Shown: in pieces, positions 9,994-18,574 of the stretch
Position numbering within the stretch: the first letter of the stretch is position 1
Layout: every line of letters starts with the position of its first letter
Origin: Lysobacterales bacterium
GTDB lineage: Bacteria > Pseudomonadota > Gammaproteobacteria > Xanthomonadales > Wenzhouxiangellaceae
Assembly (NCBI GenBank): GCA_002722315.1
Contig: PBLG01000027.1
Span: 1 to 64,000, forward strand
Reading direction: 5' to 3'
Length of the DNA: 64,000 nt
The notes under the pieces: model-generated
Databases searched by the model: none
The model's input: the letters and a program-made list of their open reading frames with translations, nothing else
What the model was told of the DNA's origin: nothing
Position numbers and translations under genes: made by a program

Positions 9994-11015
9994 AGCTGAC
10001 GCTTGCCGGCCCGCCTCACTTTCCCCCGATCAACACGGTTTCCGGGGTCATGAAGCAGGTGCTTTATGCGCTTGTACCCGGCATCGCGGCACACGTGTGG
10101 TTCTTCGGCTTCGGCATCCTGTTCCAGATCGCGCTGGCGGTCGGTTTCGCGCTGGCCCTGGAAGCGGCAATGCTCCGGCTTCGCGACCGGCCGCTCAAGC
10201 CCTTCCTGACCGACTACAGCGCGGTGGTCACCGCGGTGCTGTTCGCGCTGTGCATGCCGCCTTTGGCGCCATGGTGGATCGCCCTGACCGGAATGGTGTT
10301 CGCCATTGTCGTGGCCAAGCATTTTTACGGCGGGCTGGGCCACAACCTGTTCAACCCCGCCATGGTCGGTTTTGCCGCGGTGATCGTCGCGTTTCCGCTG
10401 GATCTATCGCAGTGGCTGGCGCCGCGCCAGCTCTCGCCCGGACTGCCGGGCCTGTGGCAGACCGCGCAGGCAATCTTCACCGGCAGCCTGCCCGAGACGC
10501 TTTCCTGGGACGCGCTCAGCCAGGCCACGCCGCTGGACGCGTTGAAGACCGGCGTGGCCGAGAACCGTCTTGTCACCGAGATCCGCGATGCCCCCATCTT
10601 CGGCGATTTCGGCGGCCTGGGCTGGGAATGGATCGCGAACTTCTATGCCCTGGGCGGCTTCTGGCTGCTCTACCGGCGGGTGATTTCATGGCACGTTCCG
10701 GTCGCGCTGCTCGCCACGGTCGTCGTGATCACCGTGCCGATGTGGCTGATGGGACCCGACATCAATCCATCGCCCATGCAGCACATATTCTCCGGCGCGC
10801 TGGTGCTGGCCGCGTTCTTCATCGCCACCGATCCGGTATCGGGCTGTTCGACCATGAAAGGCCGACTCGTATTCGGCGCCGGCGTCGCGATCCTGACCCT
10901 CGCTATCCGGCGCTTCGGCGGCTACCCCGACGGCGTTGCGTTCGCTGTGCTGTTGATGAACATGGCCGTGCCGCTGATCGACCGGCTGACCAGGCCCCGC
11001 ACCTATGGGCATTGA
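9990..11015 (+). CDS. rnfD: Rnf electron transport complex subunit D
   Basis: RnfD is a multi-span membrane flavoprotein homologous to NqrB. The start ATG at 9990 overlaps the rnfC stop, giving 341 residues. About nine hydrophobic segments are visible, with GGLGHNLFNPAMVG near 114-127 and SQATPLDALKTG near 177-188. From family knowledge, the threonine of that second segment (T180 here) is the expected covalent FMN attachment site. The gene is followed by a repeat element, not directly by rnfG as in E. coli. Confidence 0.95.
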   Translation: MKLTLAGPPHFPPINTVSGVMKQVLYALVPGIAAHVWFFGFGILFQIALAVGFALALEAAMLRLRDRPLKPFLTDYSAVVTAVLFALCMPPLAPWWIALTGMVFAIVVAKHFYGGLGHNLFNPAMVGFAAVIVAFPLDLSQWLAPRQLSPGLPGLWQTAQAIFTGSLPETLSWDALSQATPLDALKTGVAENRLVTEIRDAPIFGDFGGLGWEWIANFYALGGFWLLYRRVISWHVPVALLATVVVITVPMWLMGPDINPSPMQHIFSGALVLAAFFIATDPVSGCSTMKGRLVFGAGVAILTLAIRRFGGYPDGVAFAVLLMNMAVPLIDRLTRPRTYGH

Positions 11016-11020
11016 AACCC

Positions 11021-11203
11021 GGTTTTAGGTTTTAGGTTTTAGGTTTTAGGTAAAGGCGGTTCGAATTCCGAGGGATTTCAGGCTTGGCGCAACCGAATCG
11101 CCGTGGTGCAACAGGAATTTTCCAACACCTAACACCTAACACCTAACACCTAACACCGCCAACCAACCAACAACCAACAACCAGCCAACCAGCCCACAAC
11201 CCC
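11021..11203. repeat. Heptamer inverted-arm element inside the rnf operon
   Basis: The left arm starts six bases past the rnfD stop with four GGTTTTA units (11021-11048). A central segment of about 72 bp follows. The right arm has four ACACCTA units (11125-11152) and then a less regular CCAACAA-type array to about 11203. It separates rnfD from rnfG by 228 bp. Part of the central segment (CGAACCGCCTTTA read on the minus strand) recurs in the element after pncB. Confidence 0.88.
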
Positions 11204-11211
11204 GGTCGTGC

Positions 11212-11217
11212 GATAAT
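11212..11217 (+). promoter_or_regulatory. Candidate extended -10 promoter of rnfG-rnfE-nth
   Basis: TGCGATAAT lies 27 bp before the rnfG ATG, directly after the repeat element. It is the same string as upstream of metG. It could give rnfG-rnfE-nth their own promoter if the repeat element stops readthrough from rnfD. No clear -35 box is visible. Confidence 0.35.
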
Positions 11218-11243
11218 TCCAGCGTCCCCGCAACGCGCAGACA

Positions 11244-11888
11244 ATGCTCAAGACACTCCTCACGCTCGGCCTGATCGGGCTCCTGGCCGCCGCGCTGCTT
11301 TCGGGCGTTCACCTGGCCACGCGCGACAGGATCGCCAGCGAGCAGCAGCGCCAGGCGCTTGCCACACTTAATCAGCTGGTGCCCGAATCCGAGTACGACA
11401 ATGCACTCGTCGAGGACTGGTTCAACGCCTGGATTTCCGGTTTGTCGGCGCCCTCGACCATTTACCGCGCGCGCATGGATGGCGAACCGGTCGCGCTGCT
11501 GGCCGACGTGATCACGCCGGACGGCTACAGCGGCGACATCAGGTTGCTGGTCGGGCTGACCCCGCAAGGCGAGGTGATCGGGGTCAGGGTTCTCGAGCAT
11601 CGCGAAACGCCCGGGCTTGGCGACCAGATCGAACTGAAGCGATCCGACTGGATCCGTCAGTTCGACGGGAAGTCGCTGGCACAACCACCGGCACAGTCCT
11701 GGGCCGCAGATCGCCGCGGCGGCGCGTTCGACACGCTGTCCAGCGCCACCATCACCTCATCGGCCGTAATCGAGGCCGTCGGCAACGTACTTGCCTGGTA
11801 TGCAGCCAACCGCGAAAATGCGTTCGAGATCAGGACCGAATCGAAGGACTCTTCGACTTCCGAAACGAGGGACGGCAACAACCCATGA
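11244..11888 (+). CDS. rnfG: Rnf electron transport complex subunit G
   Basis: RnfG is a periplasmic flavoprotein held by one N-terminal membrane helix (about 4-24). The 214-residue sequence has the FMN-binding domain with [12 protein letters not shown] near 164-175. In this family the threonine of the S-x-A-T motif (T169) carries FMN through a phosphoester bond. The ETPGLGDQI segment is also diagnostic. The C-terminus is acidic and Ser/Thr-rich, with no known role. The stop overlaps rnfE by four bases. Confidence 0.95.
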   Translation: MLKTLLTLGLIGLLAAALLSGVHLATRDRIASEQQRQALATLNQLVPESEYDNALVEDWFNAWISGLSAPSTIYRARMDGEPVALLADVITPDGYSGDIRLLVGLTPQGEVIGVRVLEHRETPGLGDQIELKRSDWIRQFDGKSLAQPPAQSWAADRRGGAFDTLSSATITSSAVIEAVGNVLAWYAANRENAFEIRTESKDSSTSETRDGNNP

Positions 11889-12565
11889 ACGCCGGCAGCA
11901 TCGAAATCTGGCGACAGGGCCTGTGGGACAACAATCCCGGCCTGGTGCAGCTTCTGGGGTTGTGCCCCCTGCTGGCCGTGACCGGCACGGCGGTCAACGG
12001 TCTCGGGCTGGGCCTGGCGACATTGTTCGTACTGGTGATCAGCAACCTGGCGGTGTCGGCCATGCGCGGCATCATCAGCCCCGAGATCCGGATTCCGGTA
12101 TTCGTGCTCGTCATCGCCACGCTTGTCACCGTGGTCGACCTTGTCATGCAGGCGTGGTTTTCCAGTCTGAGCCGAACACTGGGCATCTTCATTCCGCTGA
12201 TCGTCACCAACTGCACCATTCTTGGCCGGGCCGAGGCATTCGCCTCGCGCCGACCCGTTGGCGACGCCCTGATCGACGGGCTGGCCCAGGGGACGGGTTT
12301 TGCCGCAGTACTGGTCGTGCTGGGTGCGGCCCGGGAGATCGTCGGCCACGGCACGCTGATGGCCGACGCCCACCTGCTTCTGGGAGATTGGGCGCGGGCG
12401 CTGGAAATCAAATTCCTGCCGCAGCAGACGGGACTGCTGCTCGCGGTGCTGCCGCCGGGTGCATTCATCGGGTTGGGATTGATGGTGGCGGCCAGGAACC
12501 GGATGATCCGCAGCCGCGCCGTCCGCGCCGAAGCCTCGGCACACACGGACCCGCAAACCGCATGA
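11885..12565 (+). CDS. rnfE: Rnf electron transport complex subunit E
   Basis: RnfE is the membrane subunit paired with RnfA (NqrD-like). The 226-residue protein has about six hydrophobic segments, and the [20 protein letters not shown] opening and [15 protein letters not shown] segment are characteristic, with conserved cysteines in both. It overlaps rnfG and nth by four bases at either end, indicating tight translational coupling. Confidence 0.96.
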   Translation: MNAGSIEIWRQGLWDNNPGLVQLLGLCPLLAVTGTAVNGLGLGLATLFVLVISNLAVSAMRGIISPEIRIPVFVLVIATLVTVVDLVMQAWFSSLSRTLGIFIPLIVTNCTILGRAEAFASRRPVGDALIDGLAQGTGFAAVLVVLGAAREIVGHGTLMADAHLLLGDWARALEIKFLPQQTGLLLAVLPPGAFIGLGLMVAARNRMIRSRAVRAEASAHTDPQTA

Positions 12566-13215
12566 GCCGTCCGATGAACCCCGAAAAGCGTGCGGAATTC
12601 TTCCGCCGGCTGCAGGAACTCGATCCCGAGCCGACCACAGAGCTGGAATACGACTCTACCTTCGAGCTCCTGATCGCCGTGATCCTGTCGGCACAGGCCA
12701 CCGACGTCGGCGTCAACAAGGCCACCCGCCGGTTGTTTCCGGTCGCAAACACACCCGAACAGATCGTGAAGCTGGGCGAGGAAGGCCTCAAGAAGCACAT
12801 CAGGACTATTGGCCTGTTCAACAGCAAGGCAAAAAACATCATGGCCACCTGCAAGGCGCTGTTGGAAATCCACGACGGTGAAGTGCCGCACGACCGCGCG
12901 GCGCTGGAAGCCCTGCCGGGCGTCGGGCGAAAAACCGCCAACGTAGTGCTGAACACCGCGTTCGGCGAGCCCACCATGGCCGTCGACACGCATATCTTCC
13001 GGGTCGCCAACCGCACCGGCCTGGCGCCGGGCAAGACGCCGCTGGCGGTCGAGAAGGCGCTGATCAAGCGCACCCCGCCCGAATATCTCAGGCACGCGCA
13101 TCACTGGCTGATCCTTCACGGCCGCTATACCTGCAAGGCGCGCAAGCCCTTGTGCGGAAAATGCCCGGTCATCGACCTGTGCAATTTCTCGGACAAGAAA
13201 CGTTTCATGGACTGA
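12562..13215 (+). CDS. nth: Endonuclease III
   Basis: Nth removes oxidised pyrimidines from DNA and cuts the abasic site. The helix-hairpin-helix [18 protein letters not shown] contains the catalytic lysine, VDTHIFRV contains the catalytic aspartate, and the C-terminal C-x6-C-x2-C-x5-C motif ([17 protein letters not shown]) binds a 4Fe4S cluster. The ATG at 12562 overlaps the rnfE stop, while a second ATG at 12574 aligns better with E. coli Nth. The rnf-nth linkage is conserved in gammaproteobacteria. Confidence 0.97.
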   Translation: MSRPMNPEKRAEFFRRLQELDPEPTTELEYDSTFELLIAVILSAQATDVGVNKATRRLFPVANTPEQIVKLGEEGLKKHIRTIGLFNSKAKNIMATCKALLEIHDGEVPHDRAALEALPGVGRKTANVVLNTAFGEPTMAVDTHIFRVANRTGLAPGKTPLAVEKALIKRTPPEYLRHAHHWLILHGRYTCKARKPLCGKCPVIDLCNFSDKKRFMD

Positions 13216-13369
13216 GCAAGCGCCTGTGGTGCAGACCACGGATACACGCTGCAGTTGTAATTCACGCGGCTACTGTGGTATCAATCGACGCCTGGTTGCC
13301 GGCCGGGCGAAAGAAATCGACTCGCCTCCCGGTCCAATCGGACAAGCGCGCTGACCGCGCGTCGAAAAT

Positions 13370-13393
13370 GGGCCACGTGGCCCGCCATACAAT
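13370..13393 (+). promoter_or_regulatory. Palindrome and -10-like box before the copper-RiPP operon
   Basis: A perfect 14-bp palindrome, GGGCCACGTGGCCC (13370-13383), sits four bases before a -10-like TACAAT (13388-13393). The precursor ATG follows 27 bp later after a strong GGAGG (13408-13412). The position fits an operator overlapping the promoter. No -35 match is visible upstream, so the sigma factor is unclear. Confidence 0.4.
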
Positions 13394-13420
13394 TTCTCAA
13401 TGCTGTTGGAGGCTATTGAA

Positions 13421-13795
13421 ATGCTTAAGAAAACGCAACTCGTTACCGCAATCGGCGCCGTTGCAGGCGCATCGTTCGCTACGGCAGCCATCGCGGCCGA
13501 CCAGTCGGCCAACCCGTTCCAGGCCGATGATCTGAGCGCCGGTTCGCTGTCGCAGAATCTCGGCATGGGCGACGAAGACAAGGAAGGTTCCTGCGGCGAA
13601 GGCTCTTGCGGCGAAGACAAGGACAAGGGCGACGACAAGGAAGGCTCCTGCGGTGAAGGCAACTGCGGCGAAGGCGAAGGCGACGACAAGGAAGGTTCCT
13701 GCGGCGAAGGCAGCTGCGGCGAAGGTGAAGGCGACGACAAGGAAGGTTCCTGCGGCGAAGGCAGCTGTGGCGAAGGTTCCTGCGGCACAGCCTGA
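13421..13795 (+). CDS. hvfA: Cys-rich oxazolin/bufferin-type RiPP precursor (HvfA-like)
   Basis: The 124-residue product from the ATG at 13421 (GGAGG eight bases upstream) has a signal peptide ending near AIAAD. It then has an acidic low-complexity tail with nine EG[S/N]CG motifs and no other cysteines. The tail is built on a 17-residue repeat ([17 protein letters not shown]). In the HvfA/bufferin families, precursors with EGxCG motifs are modified by the neighbouring MNIO enzyme at cysteine to make copper-binding oxazolone/thioamide or thiooxazole groups, and act in the periplasm. The operon order supports that role. The exact modification cannot be read from the sequence. Confidence 0.88.
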   Translation: MLKKTQLVTAIGAVAGASFATAAIAADQSANPFQADDLSAGSLSQNLGMGDEDKEGSCGEGSCGEDKDKGDDKEGSCGEGNCGEGEGDDKEGSCGEGSCGEGEGDDKEGSCGEGSCGEGSCGTA

Positions 13796-13821
13796 TCCGG
13801 TCTGCACGAGGACCTGAAGTA

Positions 13822-14688
13822 ATGAGTACCGCAAGATTCCCGGGATTTCCAATCTCCGGCGCGGGACTCGGTCTCAGGCGGGCCCTCCTGGGCCCGCTTG
13901 AGCAGGCCGATCTGGCGCCGCTGGGCTTCATGGAAGTCGCCCCGGAGAACTGGATCGGCGTCGGCGGCATTCGCGGCCGGAAGTTCAGGCAGTGGACCGA
14001 ACGCATGCCGTTCGTCTGCCACGGGCTGTCGCTTTCGCTGGGCGCGCCGGAGCCGCTTGACGAGACTTTCCTGCGCCGCACACGCAGATTTCTCGACGAA
14101 CACGACATCAAGATCTATTCCGAGCATCTCAGTTACTGTTCGGAGCACGGGCATCTCTACGACCTCATGCCGATCCCGTTCACCGAGGAAGCGGTCGACT
14201 GGGTGGCCGGACGGATTCGCCAGGCCCAGGACGTGGTCGGCCGGAGAATGGCCGTGGAAAACATCTCCTATTACGCATCACCCAGCAACGAGCTGAGCGA
14301 GCTCGAATTCATCAACGCAGTGCTTGAACGCGCGGATTGCGACCTGTTGCTGGACGTCAACAACATCTACGTCAACAGCGTCAATCACCGCTACGATCCG
14401 ATGCACTTCCTCCAGGGACTGCCGGCCGAACGCGTGGCCTATATCCACGTCGCCGGGCACTACAACGAGGCCGAGGACCTGATCATCGACACCCACGGCG
14501 CCGACGTGATCGACCCGGTATGGAAGTTGCTGGACGCGGCCTACAGGCGGCTGGGACCCGTTCCCACCCTGCTGGAGCGCGATTTCAACTTCCCGCCCGT
14601 CGACGAACTGCTCGACGAGGTTCGCACCATAAACGACATGCAGGCAGCCCACCAGGACACGCCGATCCGGTATGCCCACGCCTCCTGA
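13822..14688 (+). CDS. hvfB: MNIO family (DUF692) multinuclear iron RiPP-modifying enzyme
   Basis: The 288-residue protein is a DUF692/MNIO TIM-barrel enzyme. Visible conserved metal-site candidates include H67 (CHGLSLSLG), E101/H102 (SEHLSYC), E146/N147 (VENISYY), D178/N180 ([10 protein letters not shown]), H209/H213 (YIHVAGH), D223/H225 (DTHGADV) and E252 (LLERDFNFP). Related enzymes use two or three irons and oxygen to convert cysteine of the precursor peptide to copper-binding heterocycles. It follows the precursor gene by 26 bp and overlaps the partner gene by 17 bp. Confidence 0.94.
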   Translation: MSTARFPGFPISGAGLGLRRALLGPLEQADLAPLGFMEVAPENWIGVGGIRGRKFRQWTERMPFVCHGLSLSLGAPEPLDETFLRRTRRFLDEHDIKIYSEHLSYCSEHGHLYDLMPIPFTEEAVDWVAGRIRQAQDVVGRRMAVENISYYASPSNELSELEFINAVLERADCDLLLDVNNIYVNSVNHRYDPMHFLQGLPAERVAYIHVAGHYNEAEDLIIDTHGADVIDPVWKLLDAAYRRLGPVPTLLERDFNFPPVDELLDEVRTINDMQAAHQDTPIRYAHAS

Positions 14689-15445
14689 AGCGCTCGCAGC
14701 GCTGCAAAAACGATTCGCCGACCATATCCGCGATCCGGAGAACAACCCTGCGCCGGACGGCATCGAGGATCGTCGCCTGGCCATTTATCGTCGGCTGTTT
14801 CTGAACAACCTTTCAAGCCTGTTCGGCAAGAATTTTCCGATTGCACGCAAGACCGTGCCCGATGATCGATGGCGCGCGATGATACGGGCCTTCATGGTCG
14901 AACATCGCCCCACCACACCGCTTTTTCCCGAAATCGGCCGCGAATTCGTTCGGTTCCTGGCCGATCATCCGGAACACTACCCGGAGTGGCCCTGGCTGGC
15001 CGAGATCTGCCACTGGCAATTTCTCGCAACCAGCGTGCGCAACGACGAGGCGGAGCCCTCTGAATTGTCGGCCGATCCGAATGGCGACTTGCTGGCCGGT
15101 CACCCGGTGGTCAATCCCACCCTCAGGCTCGGCCAGTACCGGTGGCCGGTTCACGAAATCCGGGCCGGCAAGCCTCCGGAGGCACCGAATCCGGTCGTGC
15201 TGGCCATATTCCGCAAGCCGGATGACCGGCTCGGCAGGATGAAGATCAACGCCGTGACCGGTCGATTGCTCGAATTGCTGCAAGAGAATTCCGGAACCAA
15301 CGGTCAGCTATGCCTGGAACGACTGGCCGCCGAAATCGGCCACGCGGACCCGGCCGCTATGATCGAGCACGGTGCACTGATTCTCGAATCGCTGGTGCGC
15401 AAGTCGGCGCTGCTGGGCACCGCTTCGAGGCGGACCGCAGACTGA
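14672..15445 (+). CDS. hvfC: DUF2063 partner protein of the MNIO enzyme
   Basis: This is a 257-residue DUF2063 protein, the usual companion of DUF692 enzymes. The N-terminal helical domain (about 1-95) has the pattern [14 protein letters not shown]...NFPIARKTV typical of the family. The C-terminal part (about 150-257) resembles the precursor-binding domain of such partners. The old name (putative DNA-binding domain) is misleading: in characterised systems it delivers the precursor peptide to the MNIO enzyme. The start overlaps the enzyme gene by 17 bp. Confidence 0.9.
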   Translation: MPTPPEALAALQKRFADHIRDPENNPAPDGIEDRRLAIYRRLFLNNLSSLFGKNFPIARKTVPDDRWRAMIRAFMVEHRPTTPLFPEIGREFVRFLADHPEHYPEWPWLAEICHWQFLATSVRNDEAEPSELSADPNGDLLAGHPVVNPTLRLGQYRWPVHEIRAGKPPEAPNPVVLAIFRKPDDRLGRMKINAVTGRLLELLQENSGTNGQLCLERLAAEIGHADPAAMIEHGALILESLVRKSALLGTASRRTAD

Positions 15446-15502
15446 CATCGTGCTGCCGCCGCGCCGATTAAAACAAGAAATCAAGAAATACGGAGCTTTT
15501 TC

Positions 15503-16177
15503 ATGAACAGCCTGACCGAACTCTACGATCGTCTTACCGACCGACTGCGCGCGGCCGGCGACTGGGTTGCCCCGTTGGGGCTTCGCCTGCTGCTGGCCTG
15601 GGAGTTCTACAACGCAGGAACGATGAAGGCCGGCATCGACGGCACGCCCGGCTGGTTCGCCAACAAGGCCTTCCCGGCGCCGTTCGACTGGTTGTCGGCC
15701 GGCATGAACTGGACCATGGTGACCTGGACCGAGATACTGGCCGGCCTGGCGCTGATGCTGGGCCTGTTCACCCGCTTCTTCGCGTTTTCACTGGTGGTCG
15801 TGACGACCATCGCGATCGTTTCCACGCACTGGCCGGAATCGTGGACAAGCCTCGGCCAGCTGTGGGAAGGCTACTCGGTATCGCGGGTCGAAGGCGACGA
15901 CGGCTCGTTTCGCGGGAACTTCCGCATCCCGGCACTTTTCCTGGCAATGCTGTTGCCGCTGGTGTTCATGGGCGGTGGAAAGTTGAGCCTCGATCACCTG
16001 ATCCTGAAGCTGTCCCAGCGCAGCGACCTGATTCATGATCGCAAGGGCGACTTCGTCGCGCTGTCGCTGGCGCTGTTCGTCCCCGGCGTCGTGTTCCTCT
16101 ATCTCATTCCGCTGTGGGGCATCGTCCTGCTGCTGGGTGCCGTGGCTGCCGCGGTCTACCAGAAGATCGCGGCCTGA
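15503..16177 (+). CDS. DoxX family membrane protein
   Basis: The 224-residue protein has about four to five hydrophobic segments and the DoxX-type opening GLRLLLAWEFYNAGTMK with the downstream WTEILAGLALMLGL. DoxX proteins are commonly the fourth gene in HvfABC/bufferin operons, where their role is not settled; a membrane redox role is often suggested. It follows the DUF2063 gene by 57 bp with a good GGAG ribosome site and closes the operon before the convergent TraB/GumN gene. Confidence 0.88.
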   Translation: MNSLTELYDRLTDRLRAAGDWVAPLGLRLLLAWEFYNAGTMKAGIDGTPGWFANKAFPAPFDWLSAGMNWTMVTWTEILAGLALMLGLFTRFFAFSLVVVTTIAIVSTHWPESWTSLGQLWEGYSVSRVEGDDGSFRGNFRIPALFLAMLLPLVFMGGGKLSLDHLILKLSQRSDLIHDRKGDFVALSLALFVPGVVFLYLIPLWGIVLLLGAVAAAVYQKIAA

Positions 16178-16205
16178 CCGTCGCACGGACGGCGACCGCG
16201 CTGCG

Positions 16206-17078
16206 TCAGTAGATGACCTCCACCCGGTTGCCCTGCTCCCTGAGCAGGGCGATCAATCCCTGCTTGCCAGGCAGGTGCAGCGCGCCCACCGCGATCAGCG
16301 CGGCACCCTGATCGAGCAGCGGCTGCGCACGGCGCGCCATTTCGATATTGCGCAACGTGATGCCCTCGACGCGGAATTGCTCCTGAACCGATTGCGGCAG
16401 CCGTGACAGCTGCCGGTGCGCCAGTTGCTCCAGTTGCTTCATATCCGACGCCAGGTATGCCGTCAGCAGCGCTTCGAACTCCTCCACGCCGCGTTCACGA
16501 TCCTCGACGGCCTGGCGCAACAGGGCCACGTGAGCCTGTTCGCCCAGGCCGGTAAAAAACGCCAGCTGCTCGTCGATCGTTTCCAGCGCCACCGAAATCG
16601 CACCGTGCTCGGCGGCCGTGCGCGCCAGCACCAGGTCCATGAAGCGCCCGGTTCGAACGGGCGGCTGCCCCAGCGTCATGGCGGCCGCCCAGGGTCTGAG
16701 CCGATCAACGCTTTCGGCGTTCATTCCATACTCGGTCAAGGCCGAGCGCACCCGCCGGTAAAGCGCTTCGTCCAGTCGGTCGGAGAGCCTGGCTTCGTCC
16801 GGCAGACGCATGGCTTCGGCAAGTCGATCGAGCATTTCGCGGTCGGGTACGAGTTCCAGCCCGACCGTCTCGGCCTGTTTCAATGCCTGCTCCAGCACCG
16901 GCGGAAACGCGAGCACGCGCTCATCCTCCGAATGGATCGTGCCCAGCAGCCAGTTGTGGCGGCCTTCGGGCGAAACCACCGAGTAAAAAACCTGGGCGCG
17001 ACAGGCCTGCGTCGCGAACACGGCGAGCAGGGTCGCGATCAACAGTGGCGCAAGCGAGATTCTGTACATTCTGATCAT
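16206..17078 (-). CDS. TraB/GumN family protein
   Basis: The 290-residue product begins with a signal peptide (LAPLLIATLLAVFATQACRAQ). The TraB/GumN fold is shown by WLLGTIHSEDE near 43-53, GLELVPD, and the C-terminal ALIAVGALHLPGKQGLIALL. The two G-x-H/A-L-H signatures are retained and are expected to form the putative metal or catalytic site. Family members are proposed metalloproteases, but the substrate is unknown. It converges on the DoxX gene and diverges from rnt, sharing a 119-bp promoter region. Confidence 0.88.
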   Translation of the reverse strand: MIRMYRISLAPLLIATLLAVFATQACRAQVFYSVVSPEGRHNWLLGTIHSEDERVLAFPPVLEQALKQAETVGLELVPDREMLDRLAEAMRLPDEARLSDRLDEALYRRVRSALTEYGMNAESVDRLRPWAAAMTLGQPPVRTGRFMDLVLARTAAEHGAISVALETIDEQLAFFTGLGEQAHVALLRQAVEDRERGVEEFEALLTAYLASDMKQLEQLAHRQLSRLPQSVQEQFRVEGITLRNIEMARRAQPLLDQGAALIAVGALHLPGKQGLIALLREQGNRVEVIY

Positions 17079-17197
17079 TATCTGGGATGCGACCTGGATA
17101 TGCCGTCGTTTGCGCGGAATGGTCGGGCGGCAGGATCAGCACGCCGCGCACCCGCCAAATCTGGTAGCTTAACGGCTCTTCTTCATGCTGTAACCCG

Positions 17198-17827
17198 ATG
17201 ATCGAAATCAAGAACCGGTTCCGCGGTTTTCTTCCCGTCGTCGTCGACGTCGAAACCGGTGGATTCAACGCCGCCACCGATGCATTGCTCGAGATCGCTG
17301 CATGCATCGTCGAAATGGACGAGGATGGAAAACTTGCACCAGGCGACATGATCACGCGGCACGTCGAGCCGTTCGAAGGCGCCAATCTCGAACCGGCAGC
17401 GCTGGAGTTCAACGGCATTCGACCTGACCACCCGCTTCGGCTGGCAGTGCCCGAGAAAGAGGCCTTGCAGGACATTTTTCAGCCGGTGCGCCGAAGACTG
17501 CGCGAAACCGGCTGCAAGCGAGCGATCCTGGTCGGACACAATCCGTTCTTCGATCTCTCGTTTCTCAACGCAGCGATCGCACGGGTGGATTACAAGCGCA
17601 GCCCTTTCCATCCATTCTCCAGCTTCGACACCGCGACACTGGGCGGTCTGGCATACGGCCAGACCGTACTGGCACGAGCCGTGCAGGCCGCCGGGCTGGA
17701 ATGGGACCAGTCCGAGGCACACTCGGCGCGCTACGACACCGAGCGCACCGCCCAGCTGTTCTGCGCCGTCGCCAACCGCTGGAGCGAACTCGGCGGGCTC
17801 GATCCGGCAACACTGGTCCAGGGTTGA
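17198..17827 (+). CDS. rnt: Ribonuclease T
   Basis: RNase T is a 3'-5' exoribonuclease that trims tRNA and other stable RNA 3' ends. The 209-residue protein has all DEDDh residues: D and E in [10 protein letters not shown] (exo I), D in [12 protein letters not shown] (exo II), and H/D in AHSARYDTE (exo III). Length and the [22 protein letters not shown] opening match RNase T more than the DnaQ exonuclease. Confidence 0.95.
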   Translation: MIEIKNRFRGFLPVVVDVETGGFNAATDALLEIAACIVEMDEDGKLAPGDMITRHVEPFEGANLEPAALEFNGIRPDHPLRLAVPEKEALQDIFQPVRRRLRETGCKRAILVGHNPFFDLSFLNAAIARVDYKRSPFHPFSSFDTATLGGLAYGQTVLARAVQAAGLEWDQSEAHSARYDTERTAQLFCAVANRWSELGGLDPATLVQG

Positions 17828-17926
17828 GCAAGAACTGCGGTCGGTAGTCGGTACAGTTTGCGACAACGGAAACCGAATTTCGCTCATGTATCCTTGGCGT
17901 TACGCCCGCACTCAAGGTTCGGACCC

Positions 17927-18574
17927 ATGCAATTGCCCTCGATCGAGCGAATCGCCAGTTTCGATGTCGACTCGCAGCGCACGTTCACGCCGCTGTGCCC
18001 GGACGAGCTTCCGGTCGAAGGCGGAGCGACCATAGGTCCGGAACTCAACCGACAGGCCGGACTGGCTCGCTGGCGACTGGGTTCCAAGGATTCGCACAGC
18101 CCGGAGGCGGTCTGGGTCACCGAGGACGCCGACAAGGTCGGAAAACCCGGGGTGCCAGGAACCAACGTAGAGGAACACTGGCCGGTGCATGCGGTTCCGG
18201 GCACCGAGGGGTTCGAACTGGTCCCCGGTCTGCCTCGACCGGCCGAGTACGATTACTTCGTGTGGAAGGGCGTCGAGCTCGACATGCATCCCTACGGCGC
18301 CTGCTTCCACGACATGGCCGAGAAGATGAGTACCGGCGTCATCGAATGGCTGCGTGCGCGCGGGACAAGTCACGTGCTGGTCGGCGGGCTGGCCACCGAT
18401 TTCTGCGTCAAGGCCACCGCACTCCAGTTGCAGGCAGCCGGCTTTCAGGTGTTGCTCAACCTGGCGGCCTCCCGCGGCATAGCGCCGGACAGCACTCGCG
18501 ATGCGCTGGAAGAAATGCGCCGAGCAGGTATCGAGACCTTCGACGGCGTCGAAGCCCTGGGACAACGCACGTGA
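17927..18574 (+). CDS. pncA: Nicotinamidase/isochorismatase-fold hydrolase
   Basis: Nicotinamidase converts nicotinamide to nicotinate for NAD salvage. I place the start at the ATG at 17927 (215 aa), just before the first strand IASFDVDSQRTF, which carries the catalytic Asp. Other active-site elements are the metal-site-like DSHSP, WPVHAVPGTEG, the VWKG lysine, and the catalytic cysteine in LATDFCVKATA. The metal segment is shorter than the standard DWHPxxH form. The 4-bp overlap with pncB strongly supports the nicotinamidase role. Confidence 0.88.
   Translation: MQLPSIERIASFDVDSQRTFTPLCPDELPVEGGATIGPELNRQAGLARWRLGSKDSHSPEAVWVTEDADKVGKPGVPGTNVEEHWPVHAVPGTEGFELVPGLPRPAEYDYFVWKGVELDMHPYGACFHDMAEKMSTGVIEWLRARGTSHVLVGGLATDFCVKATALQLQAAGFQVLLNLAASRGIAPDSTRDALEEMRRAGIETFDGVEALGQRT

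Noticed and set aside
13580-13795. Cys-rich repeat region as a metallothionein or a non-coding tandem repeat
   Set aside because: A signal peptide, a strong ribosome site and immediate linkage to DUF692 and DUF2063 genes fit a RiPP precursor better.
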